A stretch of 46,942 bases of DNA from Limosilactobacillus gorillae (GTDB lineage: Bacteria; Bacillota; Bacilli; Lactobacillales; Lactobacillaceae): positions 1 to 46,942 of the forward strand of contig NZ_BCAH01000031.1 in assembly GCF_001293735.1 (NCBI RefSeq). Reading direction: 5' to 3'. A program made the translations under genes and the position numbers. The notes under the pieces were generated by a model, which ran no database searches, had not been told where the DNA came from, and worked only from the letters and a program-made list of their open reading frames with translations. Every line of letters begins with the position of its first letter. Positions within the stretch are counted from its first letter, which is position 1. This document shows positions 14,232 through 24,441 of this stretch, piece by piece.

Positions 14232-16649
14232 ATGGTAGAGATCGTCCAAGTAATTGTTGATGTTCCGACAATGCAAACCAACCGCCCCTATACCTACCGG
14301 GTTCCTACCCGGCTTGAACGTCAGGTTGCACCGGGAATGCGGGTAATGGTTCCCTTTGGCCGCGGGAGCCGGGAGGTACAGGGCTTTATCATTGCCGTCG
14401 ATCAGCCAACTGATTACGACGGGAACCTCAAGGAACTAACGGCGGTGATGGACCTAACCCCAGTTTTAAACCCAGAGCTGTTACGCCTCTCCTCTTGGCT
14501 TGCTGATACCACCTATTCCTTTCGAATTACTGCCTTGCATACTATGCTGCCCAATCTCTTAAAGGCGCGGACAATTCGGTTAGTTCGCCTGGTTGACGAG
14601 GTCGATGAGCAAACCTACCTTAACTTATTTGGTGGCCAGAACGAACTTGACTTAGCCAGTGTGCAAAGTGACCCGCTAGCCCTTAGTAATTTGATGAAAC
14701 TCCGGCGGGCCGGAAAAGTAGTTATCGACTACCAGGTTAAGGATCAAGCACGTGTCAAGGTGGTGACGACGATCATCCCGCTACTATCCTTTGACGACTA
14801 CGAAGGGGAACGGCTGGCGGTTGCTAAAAATGCCCATGCTCAGCAGAAACTATTGGATTACCTGCAGAGCCTTAACGGCGAAACGGTTACCTTTAAGGTG
14901 GCCCAGGAAGTGAGTGGCTTAAAGCCAGCGACCTTTACCATCGGTGAAAGACGGGGCTGGCTTAAAAAGGGACAACAAGAGGTCTACCGTGATCCCAGTG
15001 GGGCGCTGCTGTCTTCAACTACTCCGCCCCCGGTTTTAAATGATGATCAACGGAAAGCCGTTTTGGCAATTAACCAAGCTACCAACCAGCATGAAGAAAG
15101 GGTCTTTTTGCTCCAGGGAGTGACCGGATCAGGAAAAACGGAGGTCTACTTGCGGGCAATCCAGGAGGCCTTAAAAAATGGTCGAACCGCCCTGATGTTA
15201 GTACCAGAAATTTCTTTAACCCCTCAGATTGTAAGCAGGGTTCGGGCACGGTTTGGCCGCCGGGTGGCCGTCTTACACTCGGGACTTTCTAATGGCGAAC
15301 GTTACGATGAGTGGCGCCGAATTAGGCGTGGTGAAGCCCAGGTAGTGGTTGGGGCCCGTTCAGCCGTTTTTGCACCACTGGAAAATATTGGTATTATCAT
15401 TATGGATGAGGAGCATGAGTCGTCGTATAAGCAGGATGATGTTCCTCGCTACCACGCTCGTGAGGTGGCTAAGTGGCGTGCCAAGTACCATCATGCTCCC
15501 CTGGTTTTGGGGTCGGCCACCCCAAGCCTTGAGTCACGGGCACGGGCCGAAACAGGGCTTTACCAGCGCCTAATACTACCTCAACGAATTAATCAGCAGC
15601 CTTTACCACCGATTGAGGTAGTGGATATGAAGGAAGAGGTACAGCGGCGTGGAGAGACCAACTTATCACTGCCACTCTTAAACCTCCTGGTTGATCGCTT
15701 GAATAAGGGTGAACAGAGCATTTTGATGCTTAATCGGCGGGGGTTTTCCTCCTTTGTTATGTGTCGGGACTGCGGTTTAGTGCCCAAGTGTCCCAACTGC
15801 GATATCTCCTTAACGTTGCACATGGATAGCCATACCTTAAAGTGTCACTACTGCGGGCACGAAGAACCAATTCCGCGTTTATGTCCTCGCTGCCAGAGCC
15901 GGCGAATTCGCTATTATGGAACAGGAACTGAAAAGGCCCTGGCGGAGTTGCAAACTCGGTTGCCGACTGCTAGGATCATTCGGATGGATGTTGATACCAC
16001 CCGGCGCAAGGGGATGCATGAAAAGTTGTTAGCCAAGTTTGGTAACCATGAGGCAGACATCTTACTGGGGACTCAGATGATTGCTAAGGGACTTGACTTC
16101 CCCAACGTTACCCTGGTGGGGGTCTTGAATGCTGATACCGGTCTGGACTTACCTGACTTTCGGGCTACGGAGCGAACTTTTGACCTGCTTGCTCAGGTAG
16201 CAGGTCGAGCGGGTCGTGCTGAAGCAGCGGGTCAAGTGGTAATTCAAACCTTTAATCCTGATAACTACGTGATTCAGTTGGCCAAGGCCCATGATTACGA
16301 GCGCTTCTTTGTTCAGGAGATGAACCTGCGTAAGCTGGGGGCATATCCACCTTACTACTACACAATCCGGGTGATGGGGAGTCACCCTAATGAGCAAACT
16401 GCTGCCAGAGTGATGCAAACAATCCGCCGGGAACTGACGGGTGCTTTAGACACCCAGACCGTTATCTTGGGACCAACGCCCCGGGCGATTGCTCGCCTTA
16501 AAAACCGTTACTACTACCAGATTGTAATTAAATACCGTCACGATTTAACCCTTCACGACCGTCTGACTGCCATCATGGAGGGAGCTCAGAAAAAGTTTGA
16601 CCGTCAGACCCAGGTAATAATTGACCCGGATCCACAGTACTTCTTATAG
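14232..16649 (+). CDS. priA: primosomal protein N' (replication restart helicase PriA)
   Basis: An 805-aa superfamily 2 helicase that reloads the replisome at stalled forks. The N-terminal DNA-binding domain is about 1-200. Helicase motif I is LLQGVTGSGKTEVYL near residue 295, motif II is the DEEH box in IIMDEEHESSYKQ, and LGSATPSLES is motif III. Eight zinc-binding cysteines are visible in CRDCG, CPNC, CHYCG and CPRC. The helicase C-terminal part has GTQMIAKGLDFPNVTLVG and QVAGRAGRAEAAGQV. All expected motifs are intact. Confidence 0.97.
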   Translation: MVEIVQVIVDVPTMQTNRPYTYRVPTRLERQVAPGMRVMVPFGRGSREVQGFIIAVDQPTDYDGNLKELTAVMDLTPVLNPELLRLSSWLADTTYSFRITALHTMLPNLLKARTIRLVRLVDEVDEQTYLNLFGGQNELDLASVQSDPLALSNLMKLRRAGKVVIDYQVKDQARVKVVTTIIPLLSFDDYEGERLAVAKNAHAQQKLLDYLQSLNGETVTFKVAQEVSGLKPATFTIGERRGWLKKGQQEVYRDPSGALLSSTTPPPVLNDDQRKAVLAINQATNQHEERVFLLQGVTGSGKTEVYLRAIQEALKNGRTALMLVPEISLTPQIVSRVRARFGRRVAVLHSGLSNGERYDEWRRIRRGEAQVVVGARSAVFAPLENIGIIIMDEEHESSYKQDDVPRYHAREVAKWRAKYHHAPLVLGSATPSLESRARAETGLYQRLILPQRINQQPLPPIEVVDMKEEVQRRGETNLSLPLLNLLVDRLNKGEQSILMLNRRGFSSFVMCRDCGLVPKCPNCDISLTLHMDSHTLKCHYCGHEEPIPRLCPRCQSRRIRYYGTGTEKALAELQTRLPTARIIRMDVDTTRRKGMHEKLLAKFGNHEADILLGTQMIAKGLDFPNVTLVGVLNADTGLDLPDFRATERTFDLLAQVAGRAGRAEAAGQVVIQTFNPDNYVIQLAKAHDYERFFVQEMNLRKLGAYPPYYYTIRVMGSHPNEQTAARVMQTIRRELTGALDTQTVILGPTPRAIARLKNRYYYQIVIKYRHDLTLHDRLTAIMEGAQKKFDRQTQVIIDPDPQYFL

Positions 16650-16671
16650 TTTCAGAAAGGATAGATAGTTA

Positions 16672-17622
16672 ATGACATCGATTGTTTTTATGGGAACCCC
16701 ACACTTTGCGGTTCCAATTCTACAGGCTCTGATCGAAAGTGATGATTACCAGGTCTTGGCCGTTGTTACCCAGCCAGATCGCCGGGTAGGGCGAAAGCAC
16801 CAGTTGAAAGCGACCCCAGTCAAGGAGGCGGCGCTCTCAAACGGCATTGAAGTCCTGACCCCTGAAAAGATTAATCATAGCCCTGAGATGGACCGGGTGA
16901 TTGAATTGGCGCCTGACTTGATCATCACGGCGGCCTTTGGTCAGTTCCTCCCGGAGCGACTTTTGGCCGCTGCAAAGCTGGCTGCCATCAATGTTCATGG
17001 CTCACTTTTACCCAAGTACCGTGGGGGCGCTCCAATTCAATACGCCGTTATGAACGGTGATAAGGAGACTGGGGTTACCATCATGTACATGGTTAAGAAG
17101 ATGGACGCCGGTGACATCATTAGCCAAGCACACCTTGAAATCACCCCCCAAGATGATACTGGGACCATGTTTGAGAAGCTGTCCTTACTGGGCCGCGATC
17201 TCTTACTTGAAACCCTGCCCAAACTAATTGCAGGGACGATTACCCCGGTTAAGCAAGATGAGAGTGGGGTTGTTTTCTCACCTAACATTACGCGGGAACA
17301 GGAGCAAATTGACTATACCTTACCGGCTGAGCGAATCGACGACCTAGTACGTGGGCTACGTCCAGCACCAGTGGGGAACATGGTTTTAGACGGCCTGGTT
17401 ACCAAGATTTACGACGTAACCCCGCTTGAAGAGACCACCGATTTAAAGCCTGGCCAGGTAGTACGGGTTGAAAAGCACGCCCTTATTCTAGCGGCGGGTG
17501 AGGGGACAACTTATCAGATCAACAGCTTAAAGCCAGCTGGTAAGCCCAAGATGGATATCACGGCCTACTTAAATGGTCATCAAAACCTAAGGGCAGGGGT
17601 GCAAGCAATAAGCCATGAATAA
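16672..17622 (+). CDS. fmt: methionyl-tRNA formyltransferase
   Basis: A 316-aa enzyme that formylates initiator Met-tRNA using 10-formyl-THF. The catalytic formyltransferase fold has FMGTPHFAVPIL at the N-terminus, the signature NVHGSLLPKYRGGAPI with the catalytic Asn-His region, and Asp in MVKKMDAGDI. The C-terminal OB-like domain has RGLRPAPVGN. FolD in this window supplies the cofactor. The next gene starts eight bases before its stop. Confidence 0.96.
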   Translation: MTSIVFMGTPHFAVPILQALIESDDYQVLAVVTQPDRRVGRKHQLKATPVKEAALSNGIEVLTPEKINHSPEMDRVIELAPDLIITAAFGQFLPERLLAAAKLAAINVHGSLLPKYRGGAPIQYAVMNGDKETGVTIMYMVKKMDAGDIISQAHLEITPQDDTGTMFEKLSLLGRDLLLETLPKLIAGTITPVKQDESGVVFSPNITREQEQIDYTLPAERIDDLVRGLRPAPVGNMVLDGLVTKIYDVTPLEETTDLKPGQVVRVEKHALILAAGEGTTYQINSLKPAGKPKMDITAYLNGHQNLRAGVQAISHE

Positions 17623-18961
17623 GACACAAGTGAAACCACGCGGGGCTCGAGAAATCGCCCTGACAACGTTAGATAAGGTTCGGTCTTCTGGTGCCTATTC
17701 GAACCTGCAGTTAAACCAGGCTCTACAAAATAGCCGGCTGTCCAAAGCTGATCGCCGGCTCGTGACGACTTTGGTTTACGGGACTCTGCAGCACCAGTTA
17801 ACCCTGGAATACTGGTTGGCTCCCTTTATTAAGGGTAAAAAGGTAACGCCATGGGTCAAGACCCTGCTCTTGATGACCATTTACCAGTACCAATACTTGG
17901 AACGGGTGCCTAATTTCGCTGCCACTGATGAGGCAATTGAAATTGCCAAGTACCGGGGGAACCCCGGGGTCCGCCGGTTTGTGACCGGGGTGCTACACGC
18001 CATTTTGGATAGGGGCGTTGCTGATTTGACAAAAATCAAGGACCCCCTGATGCAGATGGGAATTCAGGCTTCATTGCCGGACTGGCTAATTAAGACCCTG
18101 GTGGATCAGTATGGTGAGCAAACAGCCAAGGCGATCGCCAAAACAGTTAACGAACCGGCCCGAGTCAGCCTTCGAGTCAACCTAAAAAAGGCATCGGTTG
18201 AGCAAGCTCAGAAACTTTTGAAAGAGCAGGGAGTGGAAACGAAGCGTTCTGAGGTTGCCAAGGCCGGTCTGGTAGTAACTAAGGGGGCGGTTATTAGTAC
18301 CCCGGCCTTTTCAGAGGGAATCGTGACGATCCAAGATGAATCAGCTATGCTAGCAGTGGAAAGCATGCACTTGATGGGGACAGAACGGGTCTTAGATGCC
18401 TGCGCTGCCCCAGGGGGCAAGACGGTTCAGATTGCCGAGGCCTTGACGACTGGGAAAGTCTACGCCCTGGATATCCATAAGCATAAGGTTGGTTTGGTTG
18501 AAAAAAATGCTCAGCGCATGGGGGTTAGTGATCGGGTTACCGTCCGCCAGCTTGACGCCCGTCACGTTGGAGAGGCCTTTTCAGACGGGTTCTTTGACCA
18601 GATCTTAGTTGATGCCCCGTGTTCGGGAATGGGTCTGCTACGACGGAAACCGGAAATTCGCTATGATAAGCAACTAACGGACAGTCAGCACCTGCACCAA
18701 ATTCAGGAAGCAATTTTGGATTCGGTGGCCACAAAAGTAAAAAAAGGCGGTATAATTACTTATAGTACGTGTACGATCCTTCGTCAGGAAAATGACGATA
18801 CGGTGGCTGATTTCTTAAAGCGCCACCCGAACTTTAGGTTACAGAAAACCACAACCGCACGTATGTTGAAGGACAACCGCCAAGCCCAAACGCTCACCCT
18901 GTTGCCGAGTGATTACGGCTCTGATGGTTTCTTTATTAGTAACCTTCAACGAGTCCAGTAG
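17615..18961 (+). CDS. rsmB: 16S rRNA m5C967 methyltransferase RsmB (Sun)
   Basis: A 448-aa protein with an N-terminal NusB-like RNA-binding domain (about 10-135, AREIALTTLDKVRSSGAYSN) and a SAM-dependent m5C methyltransferase domain. The SAM motif is VLDACAAPGGKTVQIAE, the catalytic pair is in DAPCSGMGLLRRKPEIRY (Cys of PC) and in STCTILRQEND (Cys of TC). It overlaps fmt by eight bases, which indicates coupling. The order fmt-rsmB-stp-pknB is typical of Firmicutes. Confidence 0.95.
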   Translation: MNKTQVKPRGAREIALTTLDKVRSSGAYSNLQLNQALQNSRLSKADRRLVTTLVYGTLQHQLTLEYWLAPFIKGKKVTPWVKTLLLMTIYQYQYLERVPNFAATDEAIEIAKYRGNPGVRRFVTGVLHAILDRGVADLTKIKDPLMQMGIQASLPDWLIKTLVDQYGEQTAKAIAKTVNEPARVSLRVNLKKASVEQAQKLLKEQGVETKRSEVAKAGLVVTKGAVISTPAFSEGIVTIQDESAMLAVESMHLMGTERVLDACAAPGGKTVQIAEALTTGKVYALDIHKHKVGLVEKNAQRMGVSDRVTVRQLDARHVGEAFSDGFFDQILVDAPCSGMGLLRRKPEIRYDKQLTDSQHLHQIQEAILDSVATKVKKGGIITYSTCTILRQENDDTVADFLKRHPNFRLQKTTTARMLKDNRQAQTLTLLPSDYGSDGFFISNLQRVQ

Positions 18962-18980
18962 AAGGGGAACGAAGAAACAC

Positions 18981-19718
18981 ATGGAGACTGCATTTCGATC
19001 TGATATCGGTCAACAACGATCCCAAAACCAGGATCGGGTCAGTGCCTTTTGTATTACACCAAATCTCCAATTGGTTGTTATTGCCGATGGAGTTGGTGGA
19101 AATAATGGGGGGAATGTCGCCGCAGAAGAAACGGTGATGGCGCTTGGTCGTTACTTCACCCAGGAGGCACCGAAAACTTCTGAAGCCGCAAAAGAATGGT
19201 TTCGGGAAAAGGTCCGCCTGGTTAACCAATTAATCTTAAAAAAATCCCAATCGAACCCGAAGTACCGGGGGATGGGAACGACGATGGTGGCCGCCATTTT
19301 AATCGATAGCGTGGCCGTTGTTGCTAACATCGGTGACAGCCGGGGTTATATTTTCCACCAGGATTTACTGACCCAGATTACCGACGACCACTCCCTCGTC
19401 AATGAACTAGTCAAAAACGGTGACTTAACGGAGCAAGAGGCGGCTCACTCCCCGCAAAATAATATTATTACCCGGGCAATTGGAATTTCTAATGATGCCG
19501 AAATCGACGTTAACGTCTTTCAACTGGGGCCAAAGGACCAACTTTTATTGTGTACGGATGGCTTAACCAAGATGGTTCCCGCAGCCCAAATTACGACCAT
19601 TTTAGCGGGGAAAGGATCCTTAACGGATAAGTGTGCCGGCCTGATCAAGCTAGCTAATGAAGCCGGCGGAAGCGACAACGTTACCGTATTAATTAGCCAA
19701 AACGACCAGGAGAAATAG
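18981..19718 (+). CDS. stp: PP2C-type serine/threonine protein phosphatase
   Basis: A 245-aa metal-dependent phosphatase that reverses phosphorylation by the adjacent PASTA kinase. Metal-binding and catalytic motifs are seen: SQNQDRV, VIADGVGGNNGG, GMGTTMVAAIL, NIGDSRGY, TDDHSLVNELV, LLCTDGLTKMV and GGSDNVTVL. The common ADGMGGHxAG loop reads ADGVGGNNGG here. I start at the ATG at 18981 after AAGGGG; the longer frame from 18909 overlaps rsmB and adds non-family residues. Two bases separate it from the kinase ATG region. Confidence 0.94.
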   Translation: METAFRSDIGQQRSQNQDRVSAFCITPNLQLVVIADGVGGNNGGNVAAEETVMALGRYFTQEAPKTSEAAKEWFREKVRLVNQLILKKSQSNPKYRGMGTTMVAAILIDSVAVVANIGDSRGYIFHQDLLTQITDDHSLVNELVKNGDLTEQEAAHSPQNNIITRAIGISNDAEIDVNVFQLGPKDQLLLCTDGLTKMVPAAQITTILAGKGSLTDKCAGLIKLANEAGGSDNVTVLISQNDQEK

Positions 19719-19721
19719 CAA

Positions 19722-21644
19722 ATGGAACCCGGATACGAGCTTAATCACCGGTACCGAATCATTTGTCCCCTTGGTGAAGGGGGGATGGCCAATGTCTACT
19801 TGGCCCATGACCTGGTTTTAGACCGGGATGTATCGGTAAAGTTACTCCGGCTTGATTTACGGGATGATCCCAATACGCAGCGCCGTTTCCATCGGGAAGC
19901 GCTTGCGGCAACACAACTTAATGATCCTCATATTGTTGGGGTTTATGACGTGGGTGAAGACCACGGAATGCAGTATATGGTGATGCAGTACGTCAAGGGG
20001 ATGGACCTCAAAGACTACATTAAAATGCATTATCCGCTTCCGCTTTCCCAAGTTATTAACATTATGGAACAGGTATTGGCAGCTGTTGAAGCCGCCCATA
20101 CCCAGGGGATTATTCACCGTGACTTAAAGCCACAGAACATTTTAATTGATGAACAACAGAATATAAAAATCACTGACTTTGGGATTGCAATGGCTAGCTC
20201 GGGCAATTCGTTAACGCAAACAAACACTTTATTAGGTTCAGTCCATTATTTATCACCTGAACAAGCGCGTGGCTCGATTGCCACTAAGCGCTCCGATATT
20301 TATTCGCTGGGGATTATTCTCTATGAATTGTTAGTGGGTAAGGTTCCCTTTGAGGGCGAAACCGCGGTCTCAATTGCTCTAAAGCATTTTCGGGACCAGG
20401 TTCCTTCGGTGCGCCAAGTAAATCCGTCGATTCCGCAAGCGTTAGAAAATGTGGTTTACCGGGCGACAGCAAAGGATCCCGCTCAACGTTATAAAACTGC
20501 CGCAGAAATGGCCGCGGATTTGGCAACCGTCTTGTTACCAGAGCGAGAAAATGAAGCACCACTAAAGCTGATGGACCCCGGTAACGAGGAAACTAAGGTG
20601 TTGGATTACCACCAGATTAAGGAAGAGGTTGCCAAGGCCAAGGAGGAACCGGTCAAAAAGGCCCCGGTTGATCAGAAAAAAAAGGAGCCTGAAGAAGAGC
20701 ATCTTAAAAATAAGAGGCGTCACCGCGATGTTTGGGTAAGTCTAATTGTACTGGTGTTAGGAACCCTATTTGGTGCGGGCTGGTACTTTAACCGTGAGGT
20801 CACGGTGCCCGACCTAAGTGGGATGACTACCCGTCAGGCCACAAAAGTGCTAGCAGCACGGCACTTGCGGTTGGGGAATATTACCCGGGAAAACTCCTCG
20901 TCGGTTGCCAAAAATCGGATTGTGTCCGTAGATGGGGCAAGTAAGGTCCGCTATGGACGTGAGGTCAACGTAATTCTTTCTAACGGAATTAAAACCTGGA
21001 CGATGGCGGATTACGTTGGTAGTTACTACCAGGGGACAAAGGAGAGCTTAGAAGCCAAAGGTTTTACCGTCCGGATTAAAAAGGAATACTCCGACACGGT
21101 GAGCAAGGATCAGATCATCCGGCAGTCAACTACGTCGGGAGAGGTAGTTCACCCGTCTCAAGACGTGATTACCCTGACGGTGTCAGCGGGCAAGAAAACC
21201 TATAAGATCCCTAATTTCAAAAATCAGGATATCACTAACGTACAAGACTACGCCAGCAAACACGGCCTGCAATTGACGGTAACGCAACGGGATTCGTCAA
21301 CAGTAGCAGCGAACAAGGTAATTAGTCAGACCCCTAAGGTGGGGAGTCGGCTGGCCAAGGGTGACACCCTAACGGTGGTTATTGCGAGTTCCGGGACCCA
21401 ACTAAAGACTACCAGCATCCAGATTGATATTCCTTTCGATGGTAATGGTGGTAAGACCGAAAACCGGGTCCAAGTTTACATTGAAGACGCCTACCATAAT
21501 CTGACGATGGAATACCAAGACATTACAATTAACCAAGAGACAACGATTAACGTTCCCTTTACCCTGCGTGATGGTGAAACTGGAGCCTACAAGGTTATCC
21601 GCAACGGGAAGACGATTATGAGTGCAACCAACATTACCGGCTAA
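19722..21644 (+). CDS. pknB: PASTA-domain serine/threonine protein kinase (PknB/Stk type)
   Basis: A 640-aa membrane kinase sensing muropeptides or lipid II. The cytoplasmic kinase domain (about 1-270) has GEGGMANVY (glycine loop), Lys40 in SVKLLR, the catalytic HRDLKPQNI near 131-139, DFGIA and SPEQARG. A charged linker rich in Lys and Glu is followed by one membrane helix at about 336-356. Three PASTA repeats follow outside (about 360-425, 426-495, 496-560), then an 80-residue beta-rich C-terminal domain. It forms a pair with stp and lies directly upstream of rsgA. Confidence 0.96.
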   Translation: MEPGYELNHRYRIICPLGEGGMANVYLAHDLVLDRDVSVKLLRLDLRDDPNTQRRFHREALAATQLNDPHIVGVYDVGEDHGMQYMVMQYVKGMDLKDYIKMHYPLPLSQVINIMEQVLAAVEAAHTQGIIHRDLKPQNILIDEQQNIKITDFGIAMASSGNSLTQTNTLLGSVHYLSPEQARGSIATKRSDIYSLGIILYELLVGKVPFEGETAVSIALKHFRDQVPSVRQVNPSIPQALENVVYRATAKDPAQRYKTAAEMAADLATVLLPERENEAPLKLMDPGNEETKVLDYHQIKEEVAKAKEEPVKKAPVDQKKKEPEEEHLKNKRRHRDVWVSLIVLVLGTLFGAGWYFNREVTVPDLSGMTTRQATKVLAARHLRLGNITRENSSSVAKNRIVSVDGASKVRYGREVNVILSNGIKTWTMADYVGSYYQGTKESLEAKGFTVRIKKEYSDTVSKDQIIRQSTTSGEVVHPSQDVITLTVSAGKKTYKIPNFKNQDITNVQDYASKHGLQLTVTQRDSSTVAANKVISQTPKVGSRLAKGDTLTVVIASSGTQLKTTSIQIDIPFDGNGGKTENRVQVYIEDAYHNLTMEYQDITINQETTINVPFTLRDGETGAYKVIRNGKTIMSATNITG

Positions 21645-21663
21645 ATGCGATAGGAGGTCGTTT

Positions 21664-22554
21664 GTGAGAAGCGGGACAATTCAACAGTCACTGAGTGGCT
21701 TTTATGACATTTGGTCCAACGGAAAGCTGTACCGGACCAGGGCGCGAGGAAATTTTCGAAAGCGGGGGTTAAAACCAGTCGTTGGCGACCAGGTCGAATT
21801 TGAGGCCGCAAACCAACAAGAAGGGTACCTGCTAAAGATTTTACCCCGGAAAAATCAGTTGGTCCGCCCGATGGTGGCTAACGTTGATTTAGCGGTGGTG
21901 GTAACTGCCGTTAAGGAGCCTACCATGTCCACTAACCTGCTGGACCGTCAGTTGGTGGCATTAGAGAGCCAAAAAATTGATCCGATCATCTACTTTTCAA
22001 AGACCGATTTGCTTTCGGATGAAGAGGAAAGCGCCCTAATGAAAATCGTGGCTGGCTACCGTGAGATCGGTTACCCAGTAGTTTACCAGCGCCCCCCGTT
22101 TGGCACTGAAGCGCTAGATGAGTTAAGGAGCTTGCTATCCGGTAAGGTTGTGACCTTGATGGGCCAAACCGGGGCTGGAAAGTCGACCCTGTTAAACCAC
22201 CTAGCACCCGACCTAAAGCTTGCCACGGGTGAAATTTCTCAAGCTCTCAAGCGAGGAAAACACACCACAAGAAAGGTTAGCCTGATGCAAGTGGGGGACG
22301 CCTTGATTGCCGATACACCAGGTTTTTCTTCCTACGAAGATTTTAAGATGACGGTTCAAGAACTCCCGAATCTTTTTCCGGAAATGCGGGCCTTGGTACC
22401 GGAATGTAAATTTCGTGGTTGTTTACACATAAAAGAACCATCCTGTGCGGTGAAGAATGCATTAGAACATGGTAAAATAATGACTAGTCGGTACGACAAT
22501 TACCTCCAGTTCCATGAGTTAATTGCCAACCAAAAACCAAACTACCAGAAATGA
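21664..22554 (+). CDS. rsgA: ribosome small subunit-dependent GTPase RsgA
   Basis: A 296-aa circularly permuted GTPase that finishes 30S maturation. The N-terminal OB fold contains [19 protein letters not shown]. GTPase motifs appear in permuted order: G4 (FSKTD) before G1 ([15 protein letters not shown]) and G3 (DTPGF). A C-terminal zinc knuckle is visible in [17 protein letters not shown]. Start is the GTG at 21664, five bases after AGGAGGT; the longer frame overlaps pknB. Confidence 0.95.
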   Translation: MRSGTIQQSLSGFYDIWSNGKLYRTRARGNFRKRGLKPVVGDQVEFEAANQQEGYLLKILPRKNQLVRPMVANVDLAVVVTAVKEPTMSTNLLDRQLVALESQKIDPIIYFSKTDLLSDEEESALMKIVAGYREIGYPVVYQRPPFGTEALDELRSLLSGKVVTLMGQTGAGKSTLLNHLAPDLKLATGEISQALKRGKHTTRKVSLMQVGDALIADTPGFSSYEDFKMTVQELPNLFPEMRALVPECKFRGCLHIKEPSCAVKNALEHGKIMTSRYDNYLQFHELIANQKPNYQK

Positions 22555-22567
22555 GGGAAATGATATT

Positions 22568-23221
22568 ATGATTAAAGTTGCACCGTCAATTTTGAGCGCT
22601 GACTACGTTAACCTGCAAAAGGATATTGAAATGGTGGAAAAGGGGGGCGCAGAAGTCCTTCACATTGACGTGATGGATGGGACCTTTGTTCCAAGCATTT
22701 CTTACGGACCAGGCTTCGTAAAGGCGATCCGGCCAATCTCTAAGATGGTCTTGGACGTGCACTTAATGGTTCAAAACCCAGAACACATCTTACCGGACTT
22801 TATTGATGCCGGTGCGGATATTATTGGGGTTCAGGTTGAAGCTACACAACACATTCATCGGGCCCTTCAAATCATCAAGAACGGTGGGGTAAAGGCTGAA
22901 GTCGTTATTAACCCGGGGACACCGGTTGACATGATCAAGCCGGTTCTACATCTGGTTGATCAAGTGCTAGTCATGACGGTTAACCCAGGTTTTGGGGGAC
23001 AGAAGTTCTTACCAGAAACGGTGGATAAGATTGCGGAATTAGACGCATTGAAGAAGGAACAGGGCTACGACTTTGATATTGAAATTGACGGTGGGATCAA
23101 CGATCAAACCGTTGTTGATTGCTACAAGGCGGGGGCAACGGTGGCCGTTGCCGGCTCATTTGTCTTCAATAACGAAGATCCGGTTGCCCAGATCAACAAG
23201 ATCAAAGACGCAACTAAGTAA
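22568..23221 (+). CDS. rpe: ribulose-phosphate 3-epimerase
   Basis: A 217-aa TIM-barrel enzyme converting ribulose 5-phosphate to xylulose 5-phosphate, which feeds phosphoketolase in heterofermenters. Key motifs: PSILSADYVNLQKDI, HIDVMDGTFVP (metal His and Asp), DVHLMVQNPE, MTVNPGFGGQKFLP and IEIDGGIND. The start is the ATG at 22568 after GAGGGAAA; an in-frame ATG at 22523 lies inside rsgA. A hairpin with a short U-tract follows. Confidence 0.95.
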   Translation: MIKVAPSILSADYVNLQKDIEMVEKGGAEVLHIDVMDGTFVPSISYGPGFVKAIRPISKMVLDVHLMVQNPEHILPDFIDAGADIIGVQVEATQHIHRALQIIKNGGVKAEVVINPGTPVDMIKPVLHLVDQVLVMTVNPGFGGQKFLPETVDKIAELDALKKEQGYDFDIEIDGGINDQTVVDCYKAGATVAVAGSFVFNNEDPVAQINKIKDATK

Positions 23222-23262
23222 GCTAGGTCAACTCCACTAGGATCGTGTAGTTGTTATTAATG

Positions 23263-23300
23263 GGTTCCAGCAGCGCGGCGAAACGCAACTGGGACCTTTT
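23263..23300 (+). terminator. hairpin between rpe and thiN, weak terminator
   Basis: GGTTCCAG (23263-23270) pairs with CTGGGACC (23289-23296) with one G-U, and an inner GCG/CGC, followed by TTTT. The tail is short, so read-through to thiN is likely. Confidence 0.5.
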
Positions 23301-23319
23301 ACTATATGGGGGCGAAGGG

Positions 23320-23976
23320 ATGAAGGAAGTAAACATCATGGTTGGGGGGATCTTAGACCTGGTTCCCTTAGACCAACTGCAAAAACGGACACAAGAGACC
23401 TGGATCGGGGTCGATTATGGGGCCACTTTTTTACTGGACCATGGTATTGTTCCCGCCATTGCACTGGGAGATTTTGATTCAACGCCGGCGCCCCTCTTAA
23501 AACGGCTGAAGGAACGGGTAGGGTGCCTGGAAACTTTCCCACCCGAGAAAGACTACACCGATACCCAGTTAGGAGTTAAACGGGCCTTTTTGGACTATCA
23601 ACCGGACCGGGTTAACATTTACGGGGCCACTGGGGGACGGTTAGACCAGCTCTTATCTAACCTTTACTTCCCACTCTTGGAGGAATTTCAACCCTACTTA
23701 GACCGGATCCGCTTGATCGACCGGCAAAATGAGGTTACCTACTACTGGCCGGGGGAGTATACCATCAAAAAACTATCGGAAATGCGGTACCTAGCCTTTG
23801 TCGGTTTAACCCCAGTTAAGAACCTGACCCTGCCAGATGAAAAGTACCGTTTGAAAAACTTTAGCACGACGGTGCCAATTTCGTGGTCAAGTAATGAGTT
23901 TAATGGTCAGGTCAATCACTTTTCGTTTCAAGCCGGAGTGGTAGCCGTGATTCAAAGTCGGGATTGGACCCTTTGA
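23320..23976 (+). CDS. thiN: thiamine pyrophosphokinase
   Basis: A 218-aa enzyme that converts thiamine to thiamine pyrophosphate with ATP. The catalytic domain has WIGVDYGATFLLDHGI, ALGDFDST and the metal-binding PPEKDYTDTQLGVKRA, then GATGGRLDQLLSNL. The C-terminal beta domain ends with NHFSFQAGVVAVIQS. I take the ATG at 23320 after GGGGGCGAAGG; a longer frame to 23251 crosses the hairpin upstream. The product is the cofactor of phosphoketolase and transketolase, which links it to rpe metabolically. Confidence 0.93.
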   Translation: MKEVNIMVGGILDLVPLDQLQKRTQETWIGVDYGATFLLDHGIVPAIALGDFDSTPAPLLKRLKERVGCLETFPPEKDYTDTQLGVKRAFLDYQPDRVNIYGATGGRLDQLLSNLYFPLLEEFQPYLDRIRLIDRQNEVTYYWPGEYTIKKLSEMRYLAFVGLTPVKNLTLPDEKYRLKNFSTTVPISWSSNEFNGQVNHFSFQAGVVAVIQSRDWTL

Positions 23977-24008
23977 TGCTGTCAAGGGAAAATACTTGAA
24001 AGAAAATG

Positions 24009-24037
24009 TTGCAATCACCGCGCCCCTATGGTAAATT
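24009..24037 (+). promoter_or_regulatory. rpmB promoter with extended -10
   Basis: TTGCAA (24009-24014), 17 bases, TAAATT (24032-24037) with TGG just before it. The hexamers, spacing and ATGG prefix are the same as at the rplS promoter. A short CCGC/GCGG stem lies in the leader at 24052-24065. Confidence 0.7.
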
Positions 24038-24098
24038 ATTTAGGTGAGTTACCGCAGATGCGCGGAGAAAATAATTTGATGAGGAGAGGAGGGTTATC

Positions 24099-24287
24099 AT
24101 GGCTAAGGATTTTATTACTGGTAAGCGGACGCAGTTTGGTAACAAGCGTTCACACGCCCTTAACTCAAGTCGTCGCAGCTGGAAGCCAAACTTACAAAAG
24201 GCCACCATTTTGGTTAATGGTAAGCCAAAGAAGGTTTACGTTTCAGCACGTACCCTGAAGTCAGGGAAAGTGACTCGGGTTAACTAA
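24099..24287 (+). CDS. rpmB: 50S ribosomal protein L28
   Basis: A 62-aa protein with [15 protein letters not shown] and [11 protein letters not shown], and [15 protein letters not shown] in the C-terminal half, matching L28. It contains no cysteine, so it is the zinc-independent type. GAGGAGAGGAGGG before the ATG is a very strong ribosome binding site. It has its own promoter and terminator and is monocistronic. Confidence 0.96.
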
Positions 24288-24301
24288 GAACCTAACAAAT
24301 G

Positions 24302-24329
24302 CGGCTGCCAAGTTTGGCAGCCGTTTTTT
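24302..24329 (+). terminator. terminator of rpmB
   Basis: CGGCTGCCA (24302-24310) pairs perfectly with TGGCAGCCG (24315-24323), followed by six T. Confidence 0.93.
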
Positions 24330-24356
24330 GCTTGCCCTGGAAAAACAGTTTAGTTT

Positions 24357-24385
24357 TTGTTGACCAGGGTGTTGTATGGTAAGAT
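24357..24385 (+). promoter_or_regulatory. promoter of the Asp23-like/fakA operon, extended -10
   Basis: TTGTTG (24357-24362), 17 bases, TAAGAT (24380-24385) preceded by TGG. The start point would be near 24392, giving a 50-base leader. Confidence 0.65.
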
Positions 24386-24441
24386 ATGATGGATATATGA
24401 TTTTACGAACTAAGTTTAGCGACTAAAGGAGGCCATTAAGG

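Noticed and set aside
23263-23300. Resemblance to a T-box or riboswitch before thiN
   Set aside because: The segment is too short and has no T-box sequence or TPP aptamer core. A plain hairpin with a short T-run explains it.
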